DNA from: Durusdinium trenchii
Lineage: Eukaryota; Sar; Dinophyceae; Suessiales; Symbiodiniaceae
Direction of reading: 5' to 3'
Assembly: GCA_963970005.1 (NCBI GenBank)
Contig: CAXAMN010022718.1
Coordinates: 501,202-565,201 of the forward strand
DNA: 64,000 bases
A program made the translations under genes and the position numbers. Below, piece after piece: positions 42,498-54,482 of this stretch (position 1 is the first letter of the stretch; each line of letters opens with the position of its first letter). Under the pieces are notes generated by a model. That model saw only the letters and a list, made by a program, of their open reading frames with translations. It was not told where the DNA came from and searched no databases.

Positions 42498-43754
42498 TTG
42501 GGAGAGGGCAGGTTTTGGGATAGGATCCAAGGACGGACCTCCGTCCCAGGACCTCATCCTGGCCGCGATCGAGGCGCCTCCCTCTTCATGGTGGGATTAC
42601 ATTGCGTTTTATACTTCCTAGGGCTCGGCGTGATGACACACCTATACCTTATGGTACGATGCGGTTGCCTGGCGCTCGACATTCACTACGGCACGAAGGA
42701 AGACCAGGACGACTCGCGGATCACTCCATGGCAAGCACAGGGCGGGGCGTCCAATCAGGAGAGCAATTTCAGACACAGAGATGGATTCAACATCGCCATG
42801 GAGCACCTCCTCACCAGGACTTCACACTCTGCTTACGCTGAACGGGTCACAGATGATCGAATGGTTTCCACAAACACCAGCGAGGGCCTTACCTTCGGAT
42901 TTGGCCAGTTCACCCAGATTGACAGAGCCGGAGAGGAGGACAAGCGGAACACCAATGAGGAGTTCACCACCGTGGAGGGAGACCGTGAGGGGAGCCGACT
43001 TGGGAATGGCGAGACTGGTGACTCGGAGGCTCAACGCCAAGGAATCTTGGGAACTCTAGGAGAAGAAGCCGACGTTGAAGGAGGAGAGATTGCGGAGGAA
43101 GAGAAGTTGAAGGAAGCAGACAAGTTCCCCCCTACGCCACCGAAAGGTTTGACAAAGTTCCAGAATCATGGGCTGGCCAAACTGGTCAAGAAACGACGTC
43201 ATCCACGAGTCCATCAGAGACCAGAAGGGAAAGACTGGCCTGGACAAGGACGTCAAGCAGAAGGGGATAGAAGGAAAAGAAAGCGCATGGACCTGCTAGA
43301 ACTGCCGATTGAAGAAAAGGAGGCACAAGGAGGCAAAGGCAGGCGAGCAGGGCATGCCAAAAGGGTGGCGTTGGCCTTGGCCCGCGACAGGAACAAGTGG
43401 GTGAAGTCCATCGCAAATTTGAGACAATCCTTCTTGGCGAACTCCTCGAGGAAGGCGAAGGCATCGATCAGAAGGACAGTACAAAACATCTTGGACAAGG
43501 TGGGAGGGGAACGCAAAAGGCATGCCTGCATCACACTAGACGACGTGGAGAAGGTGGGCGCTGTATTGAAGGAAGCTCAATACAAAGCGGGGCCGACCTA
43601 TCTGGCGGAGCTACAGCTCATGTTGGTGGAGGCAGGTGGAGTGTGGAGCCAGCAACACGAACGAATGCAGGCCCAGGTGTCGAGAGCACTCAAAAGGGCC
43701 AGAGAGGTCCCGCAAAGAAAGCGGCAGAAGTTCCTGAAGAAAGGTGGTTGGTGA
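42498..43754 (+). pseudogene. YR-element long ORF with recombinase N-terminal domain
   Basis: 418 open codons, but only the end has recognisable sense. Residues 1-210 are low complexity and may overlap a shadow frame. 230-330 are Lys/Arg/Glu-rich. 330-410 contain ITLDDVEKVGAVLKEAQYK and TYLAELQLMLVEAGGVW, which fit the helical DNA-binding domain that precedes the catalytic domain of tyrosine recombinases. The ORF stops 60 bp before the catalytic domain. Confidence 0.6.
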
Positions 43755-44290
43755 CGAAAGCAAAAGAGACCAATTCGACCACGGAGAAGGGCAGGGTGCA
43801 CAAACCGGCATTGTTATTTGCTTTTGCCTCCATGTGGACGCTACGACCTGGTGATGAAGGAAGATATTCGGATACAGGAAGGCGGCAAAATCACGTCACT
43901 CTATCTGAGAGCGTCGAAGAAGGACACCGAGGCTTTGGGATGCAGGAGCACACTACAATGCTCTTGCATGAGCGAGTGCGATAGTTCAATAGCCTGCCCC
44001 TTTGCAATTTCAAAAGAATTATTGGATGAGATGACGATAGAGGACACGCGTGTGGCAAAGTTGGCGGAAGGAGACCCCGCCTCAAAGGACGACGTCACCA
44101 AAGCCTGGCAGAACCTCTACGGCAAGAAGGTGACAGGCCATTCAGCGAGGAGATCGGGGGCCCTGCAATACATCAGACGGGGTTGGCATGTACCACAAGT
44201 GGCATATTTGGGACGCTGGAAATCGATTGTCATCCTGCAATAATCTGCAATATGCAGAGGAAGCCTTGGCAACCATGCCGGTGATGCCAT
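43755..44290 (+). pseudogene. YR-element tyrosine recombinase catalytic domain, broken
   Basis: One frame gives ALLFAFASMWTLRPGD with the first catalytic Arg; the next (from TTG 43818) continues YDLVMKEDIRIQEGG, so a frameshift lies at about 43845-43860. Then come a Cys-rich insert CSCMSECDSSIACPFA, the H-x-x-R box TGHSARRSGAL (His 44139, Arg 44148) and YLGRWKS. The expected active-site Tyr is at 44251 but is out of frame, because CTGCAA is repeated 10 bp apart (44235 and 44245), creating TAA at 44241-44243. The enzyme would integrate circular cDNA; this copy cannot. Confidence 0.75.
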
Positions 44291-44348
44291 CGAGTACCTT
44301 GAATCAGACAGTCGCACATCACGACCAAGGGATGAATCAAGGAAGCAA

Positions 44349-44729
44349 TTGAATGACACTGAGATTGCGCAGCTCAAGGTGGCGAAGGAAAACTGGGCAA
44401 AGCGCACGAAGAAACTTCAAAGCGAAGTCGAGGCACTCAAGGCGGCTCAGGACAAATTAGAAGCATCAGTCAAACAATGGGACGAGGTAGCAGGCCAGAA
44501 CATGGGCTTACTGCCACCCATCATCGTCTCGAAGTCGGGACTGGTGCACGAGAACATCCGACAGCCTGTAGCTTCACCTGTGGTCACGTGGCGCACAAAA
44601 TGTGGGTGGCCATACGGATCTTCGAACTTCACCTTCGGTTACGGCAAAGACAGAATCACCTGCCAGAAATGTCTGAACCCAGGCCTTGCGCTACGCAATG
44701 AGGCAGGATTGAACAAAGCTGGAGCCTGA
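44349..44729 (+). pseudogene. YR-element C-terminal coiled coil and zinc ribbon
   Basis: A coiled coil (QLKVAKENWAKRTKKLQSEV) is followed by TKCGWPYGSSNF and ITCQKCLNPG, giving a probable zinc ribbon with one Cys in the first arm and C-x2-C in the second. This is the C-terminal tail of the recombinase ORF after another frameshift; it may be a nucleic-acid-binding module. Confidence 0.55.
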
Positions 44730-47700
44730 AAGGTGGAAACTGGCATACTCATGAGATGAGCAACACTGCAACACGTGACCAACGCTGAAAATATGTGCTC
44801 CCTACTTGGTGGACATACGGAACCTTGTCACCCATTTAAATGTGCTCTACCTTAAATATACGTATGCGTGAGGTATGGAGGACAGGTAAACGACAGTTTC
44901 TTTTTGGTTTGTTGGACTCATGGACCCCATGGGTCTCCTTTTGTTTTGAAGGTTTGGAAAGCCAGAATATCCTGGCATCTGGTCCTCAATGCAAGAGCCC
45001 AAAACCAATCGGTAGGGTCTCAATACGTACATGTAAAAGCGACATTGCCAACAGAATCACAATGAGGAACAGCAGCAAAAAGTGCTGCCTGAATCTCAGT
45101 AAAACAGCGCGGCCCTTGTGCGTTTACAGCAAGCAGGAGCAAGAGCATCAACAGAATCTACAAGTCTTGTGAGTGCCAGCAGACACGCTGGTGGTGGACA
45201 GCCTGGTCAGATGAAGACCAGTTGCGTCGAAGGGAATGAAGGATCACAGCTGCTTTTGATGAAACTAATCAATAGACGAAAAGAGACATTGTTGTCCTTA
45301 GGACGTCATGCGCAGCAGCAGTAGAGCACGACGGATTGACCCCCGCACGAAAGCATTTGGCTCTGTCACGCAGATTCAAAGTAGCTGCATAGCTCGCGCT
45401 GACTCATGCCGCTAAGCGGCGGAGGTGCTGAGGGAGCCAAACGCTTTCTTGCAAAAACTGCAAAGATGAGAGCAGATTCTCCAGCACATCACCCCCCGGG
45501 TGCCACTTGGCATTGAACTCTGCGGAGACTGTGTTGATCATCTCAGTCTCATGTGCTGCTGTTGGTCGCCTTGAGCTGCTGTGTTTTGTTGGCACTGGGT
45601 GTGAATGAAATAAGTTGAAGTATTTAATGAACGGACTCAAAGTTGTAGCTTTTTGACGCGCAAAAGAATGAGGCCGTCCTGGAGGATGAATGGTCGATGC
45701 ACGGCTTGCAGTCGCACGACTATCCCAGAGGCTGCCTTTACTTTTTGGTTGTCTTCTTGTTGGCAGTTTTCAAGTTAAGACCGCAAACTGGCGTTGGAAC
45801 TGACCAGGTCGCTCCCAGCCGCAATTTTTTGCGGTTGAGCGCCGTCAAAGCCTTTCCCATTCACCACATGGATCCTGTGCCTCTCCGGGAACCCCCAGTG
45901 AGGTGGCTGGGTCAGACAGGATAGCCTTCGGGCGGCGCTGTAGTTCTCCCTGCAGTAGCTCGACAACACGGAGCAGGCGCTCTGCGGTGCAACCCTTCAG
46001 TAAAGTAGCCCGGCTTGGGTTTGTCAACTTTGATCCCACTGCCTCGCGGTCCTGTTTCAATGCTTGCCGACTTGACAAGTTTCCAACCGATTGCTAAGGA
46101 CTTCAGGGAACACAAAGACTTCAAGCGACCCAAGGACTTCGGCCTGAAGGGCACGAGTGACGACCTGTCCTTTTCTAAATGATATTTGAGCAGTCTTTTT
46201 CAAAACCAATCTGACGAAACTTCCTTTTTGATGGGTTCTCAGATTAGATGGGTCTTCGAGTTTTATACAGTAAATCCACCTCAGCTATATAAAAGTATTG
46301 TAATGGTTTGCGCGACACCTCAGCTCTTTGTGTTGTTTCACTGTAGTACCACTGACAAAAAACATCAACCTGCTCAAACCAACTTGACCCCTTCCACCCC
46401 AAAACTCAATGTTAGCGAGCCTCCAGAGTGTTTGGGCGAACGGACGAAACGCATCAAACCCTGGCGATGGACATTACAAGAAGTTGCATTCAACATTGAA
46501 CTTTGGGGGCAAGGGGTTCGTGACAGTTACTGGCTCAAGGGTATTCTGTCCATCTACTTTTTCAAAGTGCACCGTCTGCATAATATTTTTAGTTTGAACA
46601 TAAAATCCAACATCTTGATCTGTAGTTCGCTTGGATTGGATACTTTGCCCGTCTATGCCCGTCTACTGTTTCCATGAAGGCTGTGAGACACAACCTCCTC
46701 AACTTTCCGTGTTTGCCGTAGGGTGTGGACTGTTCTGCTGCATCTCAGTTTGAATGGTCAGGAAGCTCATGTGACATGCTGTTTTTGGAGGCTCCTCATA
46801 GCACTTTCAGAGGGAGTCTCACACGAAACGCTCCTCGTGGTTTCTCAACGCGTGCGTACCAATGTTGTCGCTGGCAGGCACTGAAACTGAAACGCACTGT
46901 GTCGGCACAGTAGATGAAGCTGGACATCTCCAAAGCAAAAATGACGACGTTTCTGCTTTCGTGTGCTGTCAGGCAACTTGCCATCTGAATTCCGCGTCCC
47001 AAATTTGTTGTAAAGTTAATCAATGAATCAAAGCACCTTTAAGGAAATTGACCTCTTTCACTGTCGCCGTCGCGCCCAGTACTGTATAGTTCTACACGTG
47101 CCTCATACTGCCATGTTTGGCTGAAGAGAAAGGGTGCCTATGATTTTGCGGTAGTTGTAGTTGTAGGCTTTTAGCCTGTAGATAAAGGTTACCAGCCGTA
47201 TCGCCAAAGTGCCGTGCGCGCCACTTTGTCTGCCATCCCGCTGTTCCACCCAGGCACCTGCGCATAGCTGAAATGATGTGGCAGACCTGCTCGTTGTCGC
47301 TCCACTAGGCCAGCTGAAGCACCGGCCCTTGTGGATGCAAGGATTACCAGCAATCTAAGCCCACCTGACCCTCCATTCTTGCGAAGTCATGGCGATTCTG
47401 GTGACATCTCCAGCGCCGGACTGTGGATTCTGTGCGCCAGCAGTCCACCTCCCGTGTGGCCGCCAGCAGCAGTGAAAGCTCGCCCACCTCCACCGCCAAC
47501 GATTGGTGGGCTCTGATGAAGTTTTGACGTTGCAGCTCACCAGTGCTGGCGCAAGCCTGGCCACAGTGGTCTTGGGGCGGAAGGTCCTGGTTCTGTATGG
47601 TCATGGGGACCTTGAAAGCTGGATTCCCCATCCATTGCGTGGCCAGAGTTATGGTGCCCCTGTTTTGACTCATATCATCTTGGCTTGGCTCATGCTTATC

Positions 47701-49234
47701 TGGATGAATGCTTACCTTGATGAGGCCGACGAGATTGTGGTGGTGACGGCCTGTTTCAGCTCGTTCTAGTACTAGTACAGCTTCGTCTTTCCCCCCCGTC
47801 ACCTTCATTTGTTCCACGAAGGCAGGAAGCTTGCAGGCTCGAGGTTCTTCACGAACCCTGAGGTATGCATCGCAATCCTTCCAGTCACTGCCTGTTCTGA
47901 GGTTGGGTTGAAGCCTGGGAACCAACTACCCAAACATGGTCTCAGGCTTTCTCCAGAGTTGTGGTCAATGGGGAGTGGGATGGACACCGATATGGTTGAG
48001 GACTACGTGAGGAGTCAGAGATGATTGCAGCCTTGGGCCAAGGAGTCTTTCTGGTGTTACAGCTTTTTGGGGGCTGTGCGCTCCACTCCGTGAGGGCGCG
48101 CTGCATGCGGCCTGCAGTGGCCGAAAACCATAGTGCGAAATGTGGATCGGCGCGCTCCTGCGACCAAGTTGGCTTGGAGCCTCACGTCCATTTGAACACT
48201 GCAAACGACTTTGTGCATAGGCGCAGGCTGTTGTTGACAACGGCTGCAATGTTCTGCAACAGTTGGGTCTGACATGGCATGGTCTGTCTGCCGTTTTTGA
48301 GTTAGATTTGTCGCATATTGATCACGCGCTGCAATAAAAAACGGGTTTGCAGTGAGTGTGGCTGTCACATTGTGAGTGGCATGTTGTTGCGTAGCTAAAA
48401 GGTATTAGCTTCGGCGGCTTTGGGTCCGGCAGACCACAAACCCGAAAACTGAGCACTGAGCATGCAAGTTGGATTCGTGGGTGTTTTTCCTACGTGCAAC
48501 AATCTTGTTTCGCGTAAAGGACCAGCGGCATCCTGGCGTGGAGAAATGCTGGTCAAGTATTGTTGTCAGCAAGCGCGACCACATGGTAACCCAGCGCAAG
48601 ACATGTAACAACTTTTGAGCCGACAACGACCTGCTTTCGTTCAAGATAGCAACCGTCAGCAACAAAAATAACAGTGGAGGAGGAAAGCGACAGAAGCGAT
48701 CACTGCACGACAAATGCAAAAGCAGGAGAAACAGGAAGGAAACAAGCAACGACAAGTGTCCACATGACAAACAACCATTGGCCCCTGACACTTTCCACCC
48801 ACCCCACAACCAACAGTGTCGTAAAATCCGTTGGCGTGACCGTGGCTTTCCGGGGACACTTTTTCATATAAAAGGCGTGTACTAAAGAAAAAAGTGAACC
48901 CTAGTTGTGACATCAAATTGCCCGGTTCGTACTTGTAGTGCAGTTTGCCACAAAAAAGCCAGGTTGTATGTTTTTCTTTGCGCAGTTTGTACTGGCCACA
49001 GACATTGGTCTTTGTTGTGTCGGGCAGGTTTTAAAGTGTTTCAGACGGGGTCTGCGAACCAATGCGGAACCTGGAACAGAATTTACCGAGTTGATTTCTT
49101 CAATCACTCTTGTCAGCGATGCTCTTCCATGCTTTCAGAGCGTGGCTTTTTCATGCTTTCAGGGCGGTGTGCCGCTGGAACACGATGACGCAAAGCTGCG
49201 CTTTCTGGACAAAGAAGAGCTTAGAAGGGGAAAG
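44730..49234. other. No convincing gene in about 4.5 kb
   Basis: Frames on both strands at 45697-46154 and 47344-48272 are longer than elsewhere (minus strand 47344-47925 is 193 codons) but contain no motif I recognise. The 48000-48290 part has sequence that could be the decayed tail of another element. Poly(A)-signal-like AATAAA occurs near 48333. Confidence 0.45.
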
Positions 49235-49372
49235 AGTGAACTCCGCTGCAGTTCGGCTAGTTCATCAACAGCCCTAAAAGCGGCCGGAAGAGATCGTGGG
49301 AAGGCCGGCGAGCTATAGCAGGGTTAAGGAATTCCCGCAGGAGTGGACGTGTATATGTATATATATATATAC
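49235..49372 (+). repeat. Dispersed repeat R5, copy 1
   Basis: CTGCAGTTCGGCT, TCATCAACAG, GGGAAGGCCGG, CAGGGTT, CCGCAGGAG and GACGTGTATA occur in the same order at 62690-62905. The copy ends in a TA-rich tract at the same point as the other copy, suggesting a short retroposon with a simple-sequence tail. Confidence 0.65.
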
Positions 49373-49449
49373 ATATATTATATTATATTATATCATGTTA
49401 TATTATATTATATTATATATTATTATACTATAATATATTATATATATGG
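49351..49449. repeat. TA-rich simple repeat
   Basis: About 100 bp of TATAT and ATTAT units directly before LINE-2. Confidence 0.95.
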
Positions 49450-49476
49450 CCCCAAGCCTTTCCACTTAAAGGCCAA

Positions 49477-50382
49477 GTGGTACGTCGCGAACACCACAAG
49501 TTAAAGGAGCTGATAGGCCAGAACGCGATCAAAGGTGAGTTCAATGAGGCGGCGCTACAAGGTCTGCGGACATTGCAAAGCCAGCTGGATTTGGGAAGAT
49601 CGCCTGATCGGGCGGCCACACCTCACATGCAACCAATGTGGGGAGAGGTGGCAGACAGTCACCGTTCCGGATTTGAAAAAGACAGACGTGTCACATGGGC
49701 AAAATGGAACTACAATGGCACAGGCCATCAGTGGCCCAAGAAGACATACAAAGAGGCTTTGTTGGAGGCCCCACCAGGTCTTCAAGGAGGCCAAAAGAAG
49801 AGAAAGCCAAGGCGAGGAGGAGATGCAGGCCTACAGAAAGCACTGAAAGAACATTGGGACCAGCTTCCGTAACCAATGCACGGCATTATAGGGCTTCAAC
49901 AGGTGGAAACACCGGTGACACCAGACTTGCCGTCGCTCATCAAGGAGCATCTGCAAAGTTTACCGGCAGATCTGAAGGAAGCAGTTGAGAAGATTGTTGA
50001 GCCTGAGAAGCCGGAACCCACCATGGCATCCAAAGTGAAGCAGGCAGTTGGCACGCTAAAGCAGCTGTCGGAGCGCAAGACAAGCCTACAAGCAAAGGTG
50101 GATGCGGTGAAGGCTCAACACACACAGCTGCTACAAGGTTTGAAAGACCTGCAAGGAAAGATTGAAGTGGCTCAAAAGGAGTTGCAGACGACCACGCAGC
50201 AGTACAATCAGCAGTTAGAGCAGGAGAAGCAGAAGGATGCTGAATCAATGGCCGAAGATTTGACGCCTGAGGCGCTGGTCACGGCAATGGCTAGCATTGG
50301 ATTGCAGGCCACATCGGCCCAAATCCAGGAACTAGCAACAAAGCTAGTCGAGACCGCAGCAAAAGGGCGAAAGTGTGGGTAA
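49477..50382 (+). pseudogene. LINE-2 ORF1: zinc ribbon and coiled coil
   Basis: The frame of 49535-49846 encodes YKVCGHCKASWIWEDRL and LTCNQCGERW, a C-x2-C ... C-x2-C zinc ribbon. After about 49680 coding shifts to the frame of 49477-49872 (GHQWPKKTYKEALLEAPPGL), meets TAA at 49870-49872, and resumes in the same frame from 49876. That part contains a heptad-rich region, roughly residues 50-125 (KVKQAVGTLKQLSERKTSLQ onward), strongly predicted coiled coil, then SIGLQATSAQIQELATKL. Such ORF1 proteins bind element RNA. Confidence 0.7.
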
Positions 50383-50383
50383 C

Positions 50384-51180
50384 CACAATGGAGTGGTTGA
50401 GAACCAAGAAGGGGAAAACACAATCTTGCAAAGCAGCTTCAACTGGGGGTTGGTTGGAGCTCAAGCTGTCATGGAGGCACTGGCTCAGGATGAGGTGGTG
50501 CAACTCACCAAGCTCCAAGGGGCTTAGGCCACTATGGGACAAATTTGATGATGAGCAGCAGAATGATGCCTCTCATTTTCTGCAAGAGCTGGTAGGCTTG
50601 GCGGCTCCCACAAGAGTCATCCCGGGCTATCACCAAGTGGACTATGCACAACAAGTCCATCAACGCAGAGCATTTCCAGTTCGTTTGATTTTCCCTGATC
50701 AGCACGGCTCGGAAGATAGGGGAATGGGCAAACACTCAGGAAGGGCAGGTCTTTGACGGACATGGGCTATGGGTGGCACAGATTGGCAGATACACCAAGG
50801 TCCAAGGCATGTGGACTAAGCATCATCGTCCCCTCCGAGCGCCGTCCATTTTCAATCTGCCGTACACCCTTGATGGCCACACCACAAGAACCAGTCAGTT
50901 CTCAGTTGTGGGATACCTTTGTCACTCAGGCAATGAGCATCAGCATGGTCATTTCTATGCTGTTTTCCTGTATAGAGGCATGAGTTGGCTGGTTGATGAT
51001 GGTGCGTACCCCACAGTCATCTCACAGATCACGGAAACAATCAAGCAACAGATAGTTCAAGTTTGGGCAGTACCCTCAGAACTGCTGCTGCCAGCAAATG
51101 TGCCGCATGATGACCTGCACACAGTTGAAAAGAAACCGGAACCACCTGCCAAACGAAGACGCCAAGAAGGAGTGAGTTTT
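50384..51180 (+). pseudogene. LINE-2 USP-like (peptidase C19) domain
   Basis: Three frames carry pieces: FNWGLVGAQAVMEALAQDE (50384 frame), then LWDKFDDEQQNDASHFLQEL (50373-50756 frame), matching the USP QQDxxEFL motif. Last come HGLWVAQIGRYTKV and HGHFYAVFLYRGMSWLVDDG (50773 frame), matching the C19 histidine box with its downstream W-x-x-DD. An N-terminal Cys box is not obvious. The domain would remove ubiquitin or a related modifier; it lies directly before the endonuclease in the same polyprotein. Confidence 0.7.
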
Positions 51181-51900
51181 GAGTTTGCCAACATTACCAA
51201 CATGGGTCAACAAGTGAGGCAATGGTTGATCAGTAAGCCCAGAGTTCCAATATTTGTGGTTGAAACTCACCTTGGGCAAGATGATCGCAACAAGATGCTC
51301 CAGTGGATGACAGCGAGGGGCTTTGGAGCCATGGGTACAGCTGCCGCAGAGAGTGTCAAAGCACCAACGGCGGAATCATGATGCTTTTCCCGCCGGATCA
51401 ACATGTCCATTTCGTGCACAAACAGATCATTGATGGTATGGGGTCATTTGGTCTTTTGAAGAGGTCGAGTTGGTCATGATAGCTGCATACTTCAAGTGTG
51501 GGGAAGGCATTCAAGGTCCCATCAACGCTGAGCTCTGGGCCGGTTTGATAGCCTTTGTCACCAGTATTCAATAGCCTGTTGTTATTCTGTGAGATTTCAA
51601 TGTCACTCCGGAGACCTTTATGACAACCACAATAGGGCAGCATATGCAACTGCAGGTGTGTGCGACGGGCGAGGAAACTTGCAACACAGGCAATGAGCTT
51701 GACTGGGCTCTGGTCTCCAAGCACTTGGCAGCAGATCTGACAGGCAAGGTCAGCTGGATGGTGCCTTTCAAAACTCATGCCTTGATACAGTACAATCTTG
51801 CTGGGCACTATGAAGCCATAGCGGTGCAACAGTTGACCAAGTTTGGACCGGCGCCAAAGCTGGTTAATCCAGAAAAAACCTGGCATCAGACAGAGCCTCA
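51181..51900 (+). pseudogene. LINE-2 AP-type endonuclease
   Basis: Begins as FANITNMGQQVRQWL (Asn motif) and IFVVETHLGQDD (Glu motif) in the frame ending at 51381. It continues out of frame with MLFPPDQHVHFVHK, ELVMIAAYFKCGEG and VVILCDFNVTPE (the GDFN motif), then NELDWALVSKHLA and FKTHALIQYNL in the 51620 frame. All main EEP landmarks can be followed but across at least three frameshifts and in-frame stops. Confidence 0.75.
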
Positions 51901-52818
51901 GGAAGTCCAAGTTCAGTGGCTGCAACAGCACACAGATCCTCTCACCAAACAGATGGGTTCAATGTATCAGCGCATTGAGCGATATGTTCTGCAGCAGCTG
52001 GAACAACCTACGATGGGCCGGGGTCTCAAACTCCAATATGTCAACAGACCATTGCATGATGCTAGCAAGCCGTGGATCTGGAAAAGAGGCAGTCTGGCAT
52101 TTGGAACCAAATGGAAGTCAGGCTACAGCAATTGTTGCTGCAACAAAACAGAGAACCTCGACATCAGGCACAGTTACAGAAACTGGGCTGGAAGCTGGAA
52201 GACAATTGGAATCCAGATGCTCCTCTCACATGTGAAGGATTCCGATTGCTTTTTGAGATGCTTTGGCGTCAGCATGATGAAGAGCACATTTATGTTTTGC
52301 TGAAATTTGCGAAGCAGTTGCGTGACCTTCACCAGACAGAAAGTTTTCAGAAAGAAACAGAAGAATACCGCCAATGGTTGACTCAGGCCGCGCATCATGG
52401 ATGCAGGGGACTGTTCAGAACCTTGAAGAAAGATGAGCTGCCATTTTTGAGACCGTTTCAAGATCTTCCTAGGACACAACGGATGCCAAAGAGAGTCGAA
52501 CAGTGGGGTGAGATTTGGAGTGTGCAAGAGCAGCCCAAGCCGATTGCATGCATGGAACAGCTCATCAGCAAAGGTCAGCAAGAGGCAAAGCAGTTGCCTT
52601 TCATGACTGACGAGCACATTTGGAGGACCATCAAATCGCTGTCAATCAAAGCTCCAGGATTAGATGGCATTGGTTTTGATTTCCTCAGGACTTTGCCGCG
52701 TGAAGCCATGAGAGACTTACGGGAGCTTTTCCAAATCATTGAGGAACAGGCCATGATCCCCAGCCAATGGAAAACCTCATTGTTTGCAATGCTTCCAAAA
52801 AATTATAGGACCGGATAA
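51901..52818 (+). pseudogene. LINE-2 pre-RT linker and RT fingers
   Basis: The linker runs from the 51620 frame into the 52072 frame near 52090. Frame 52072-52818 ends with the LINE RT start: SIKAPGLDGIGFDFL, then PSQWKTSLFAMLPKN. The RT reading breaks at 52818, eight bases before the inserted satellite block. Confidence 0.8.
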
Positions 52819-53011
52819 CCCCACATGTGAACAACTTCGAAAGATTGAGGCTGCAGGGGTAAAGTGCGGAAGAGTGAGCGTGGGGAAGAGACAGGCGAGA
52901 CAGATATAAGGCGTGAGGGTCTCTGTGTGTACGTGAGGTGTGTGTTTGTGTGTATGCGCTTGTTCGTCAGTGTGTATCAGTGTGTGGGTGGATGTATGCT
53001 GCTTGGCGCTT

Positions 53012-53199
53012 GTACTAAAGTTGTACTAGAAAGTCGCCAGTTCTCATCTTCCAGCTCTCCAGATACTCCGCGTACTAAAGTTGTACTACAAAGTCGCCAG
53101 GTCTCAGCTTCCAGCTCCACAGATTGCTCCGCGTACTACAAAGTCCAGTTCTCATCTTCCAGCTCCCCAGATACTCCGCGTACTAAAGTTGTACTACAA
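53012..53199 (+). repeat. 60-bp satellite A
   Basis: GTACTAAAGTTGTACTA starts at 53012, 53072 and 53180 with a shortened unit at about 53134. Units contain CAGCTTCCAGCTCC. Related to the 60-bp units at 60420-60520. Confidence 0.9.
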
Positions 53200-53957
53200 N
53201 NNNNNNNNNNNNNNNNNNNNNNNNNNNNNNNNNNNNNNNNNNNNNNNNNNNNNNNNNNNNNNNNNNNNNNNNNNNNNNNNNNNNNNNNNNNNNNNNNNNN
53301 NNNNNNNNNNNNNNNNNNNNNNNNNNNNNNNNNNNNNNNNNNNNNNNNNNNNNNNNNNNNNNNNNNNNNNNNNNNNNNNNNNNNNNNNNNNNNNNNNNNN
53401 NNNNNNNNNNNNNNNNNNNNNNNNNNNNNNNNNNNNNNNNNNNNNNNNNNNNNNNNNNNNNNNNNNNNNNNNNNNNNNNNNNNNNNNNNNNNNNNNNNNN
53501 NNNNNNNNNNNNNNNNNNNNNNNNNNNNNNNNNNNNNNNNNNNNNNNNNNNNNNNNNNNNNNNNNNNNNNNNNNNNNNNNNNNNNNNNNNNNNNNNNNNN
53601 NNNNNNNNNNNNNNNNNNNNNNNNNNNNNNNNNNNNNNNNNNNNNNNNNNNNNNNNNNNNNNNNNNNNNNNNNNNNNNNNNNNNNNNNNNNNNNNNNNNN
53701 NNNNNNNNNNNNNNNNNNNNNNNNNNNNNNNNNNNNNNNNNNNNNNNNNNNNNNNNNNNNNNNNNNNNNNNNNNNNNNNNNNNNNNNNNNNNNNNNNNNN
53801 NNNNNNNNNNNNNNNNNNNNNNNNNNNNNNNNNNNNNNNNNNNNNNNNNNNNNNNNNNNNNNNNNNNNNNNNNNNNNNNNNNNNNNNNNNNNNNNNNNNN
53901 NNNNNNNNNNNNNNNNNNNNNNNNNNNNNNNNNNNNNNNNNNNNNNNNNNNNNNNNN
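53200..53957. other. Assembly gap (758 N)
   Basis: Run of N between two satellite blocks. Confidence 1.
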
Positions 53958-54210
53958 CCACGAAATCTGCGCCGGTGCCCAGCCGACGCCAGACGACGCC
54001 AGACGACGCCAGGGCGTACATCCGACCCCTTGGCAAGCAGCAAAGTGCTGTGCCTGCCACGAAATTAGCGCCGGTGCCCAGCCGACCCGACCCCTTGGCA
54101 AGCAGCAAGCTGCGCCTGCCACGAAATCTGCGCCGGTGCCCAGCCGACGCCAGACGACGCCAGACGACGCCAGGGCGTACATCCGACCCCTTGGCAAGAG
54201 ATGTGCTGCG
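53958..54210 (+). repeat. Satellite B (CCACGAAATCTGCGCCGG units)
   Basis: Three units begin CCACGAAAT near 53958, 54057 and 54119, with internal GACGACGCCA triplications and CCCCTTGGCAAG. GCAAAGTGCTGTGCCTG at 54040-54056 recurs exactly at 63423-63439. Confidence 0.9.
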
Positions 54211-54482
54211 CCTGTGAGTGATGTTGTGTGTGTGCTGTGGTGTGTGAGACGTTGTGCATCCGATGTTGTGTGAGTGATGTTGTGTGTTGTGTGTGGGATG
54301 TTGTCTGTGTGTGGGAATGTTGTCTGTGTGTGGGATGTTCTCTGAGTGATGTTTTGTCATCCGACCCGTTGTGCGAGATGTTGTGTGAGAGAGGTTGTAG
54401 TTAGAGAGGAGGAAGGAGGAAGGAGGGAGGAGGACGGAGGAGGACGAGCGAGGAGGTGCAGCAAAAAAACAAGAACCCCACA

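Larger units (their letters stand above)
40204..44729 (+). mobile_element. DIRS-like tyrosine-recombinase retrotransposon (YR element)
   Basis: Plus-strand order: gag, reverse transcriptase, RNase H, a long ORF ending in a recombinase N-terminal domain, tyrosine recombinase catalytic domain, coiled coil plus zinc ribbon. A tyrosine recombinase instead of a DDE integrase defines DIRS/YR elements. All frames are broken by indels. A relict spliced-leader sequence precedes gag. Terminal repeats were not identified, so borders are approximate. Confidence 0.8.
52826..54473. mobile_element. Satellite-bearing insertion in LINE-2 RT with 9-bp flanking repeat
   Basis: RT sense stops at LFAMLPKN and resumes at ERPIALVSTMYRLW (54501). 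The intervening block is bounded by AACCCCACA at 52817-52825 and 54474-54482, a candidate target-site duplication. Inside are a 60-bp satellite (53012-53199), an assembly gap, a CCACGAAATCTGCGCCGG satellite (53958-54210), GT-rich minisatellite (54215-54350) and GGAGGA-rich sequence (54400-54450). No transposase or terminal inverted repeat is visible, but the gap could hide coding sequence. Confidence 0.6.

Noticed and set aside
47344-47925. 193-codon minus-strand frame as a gene
   Set aside because: No recognisable motif, no start context and similar open frames opposite; left as undetermined.
52864-54273. Frames of 280 to 470 codons crossing the N run
   Set aside because: Most of the length is undetermined sequence; flanks are satellites.
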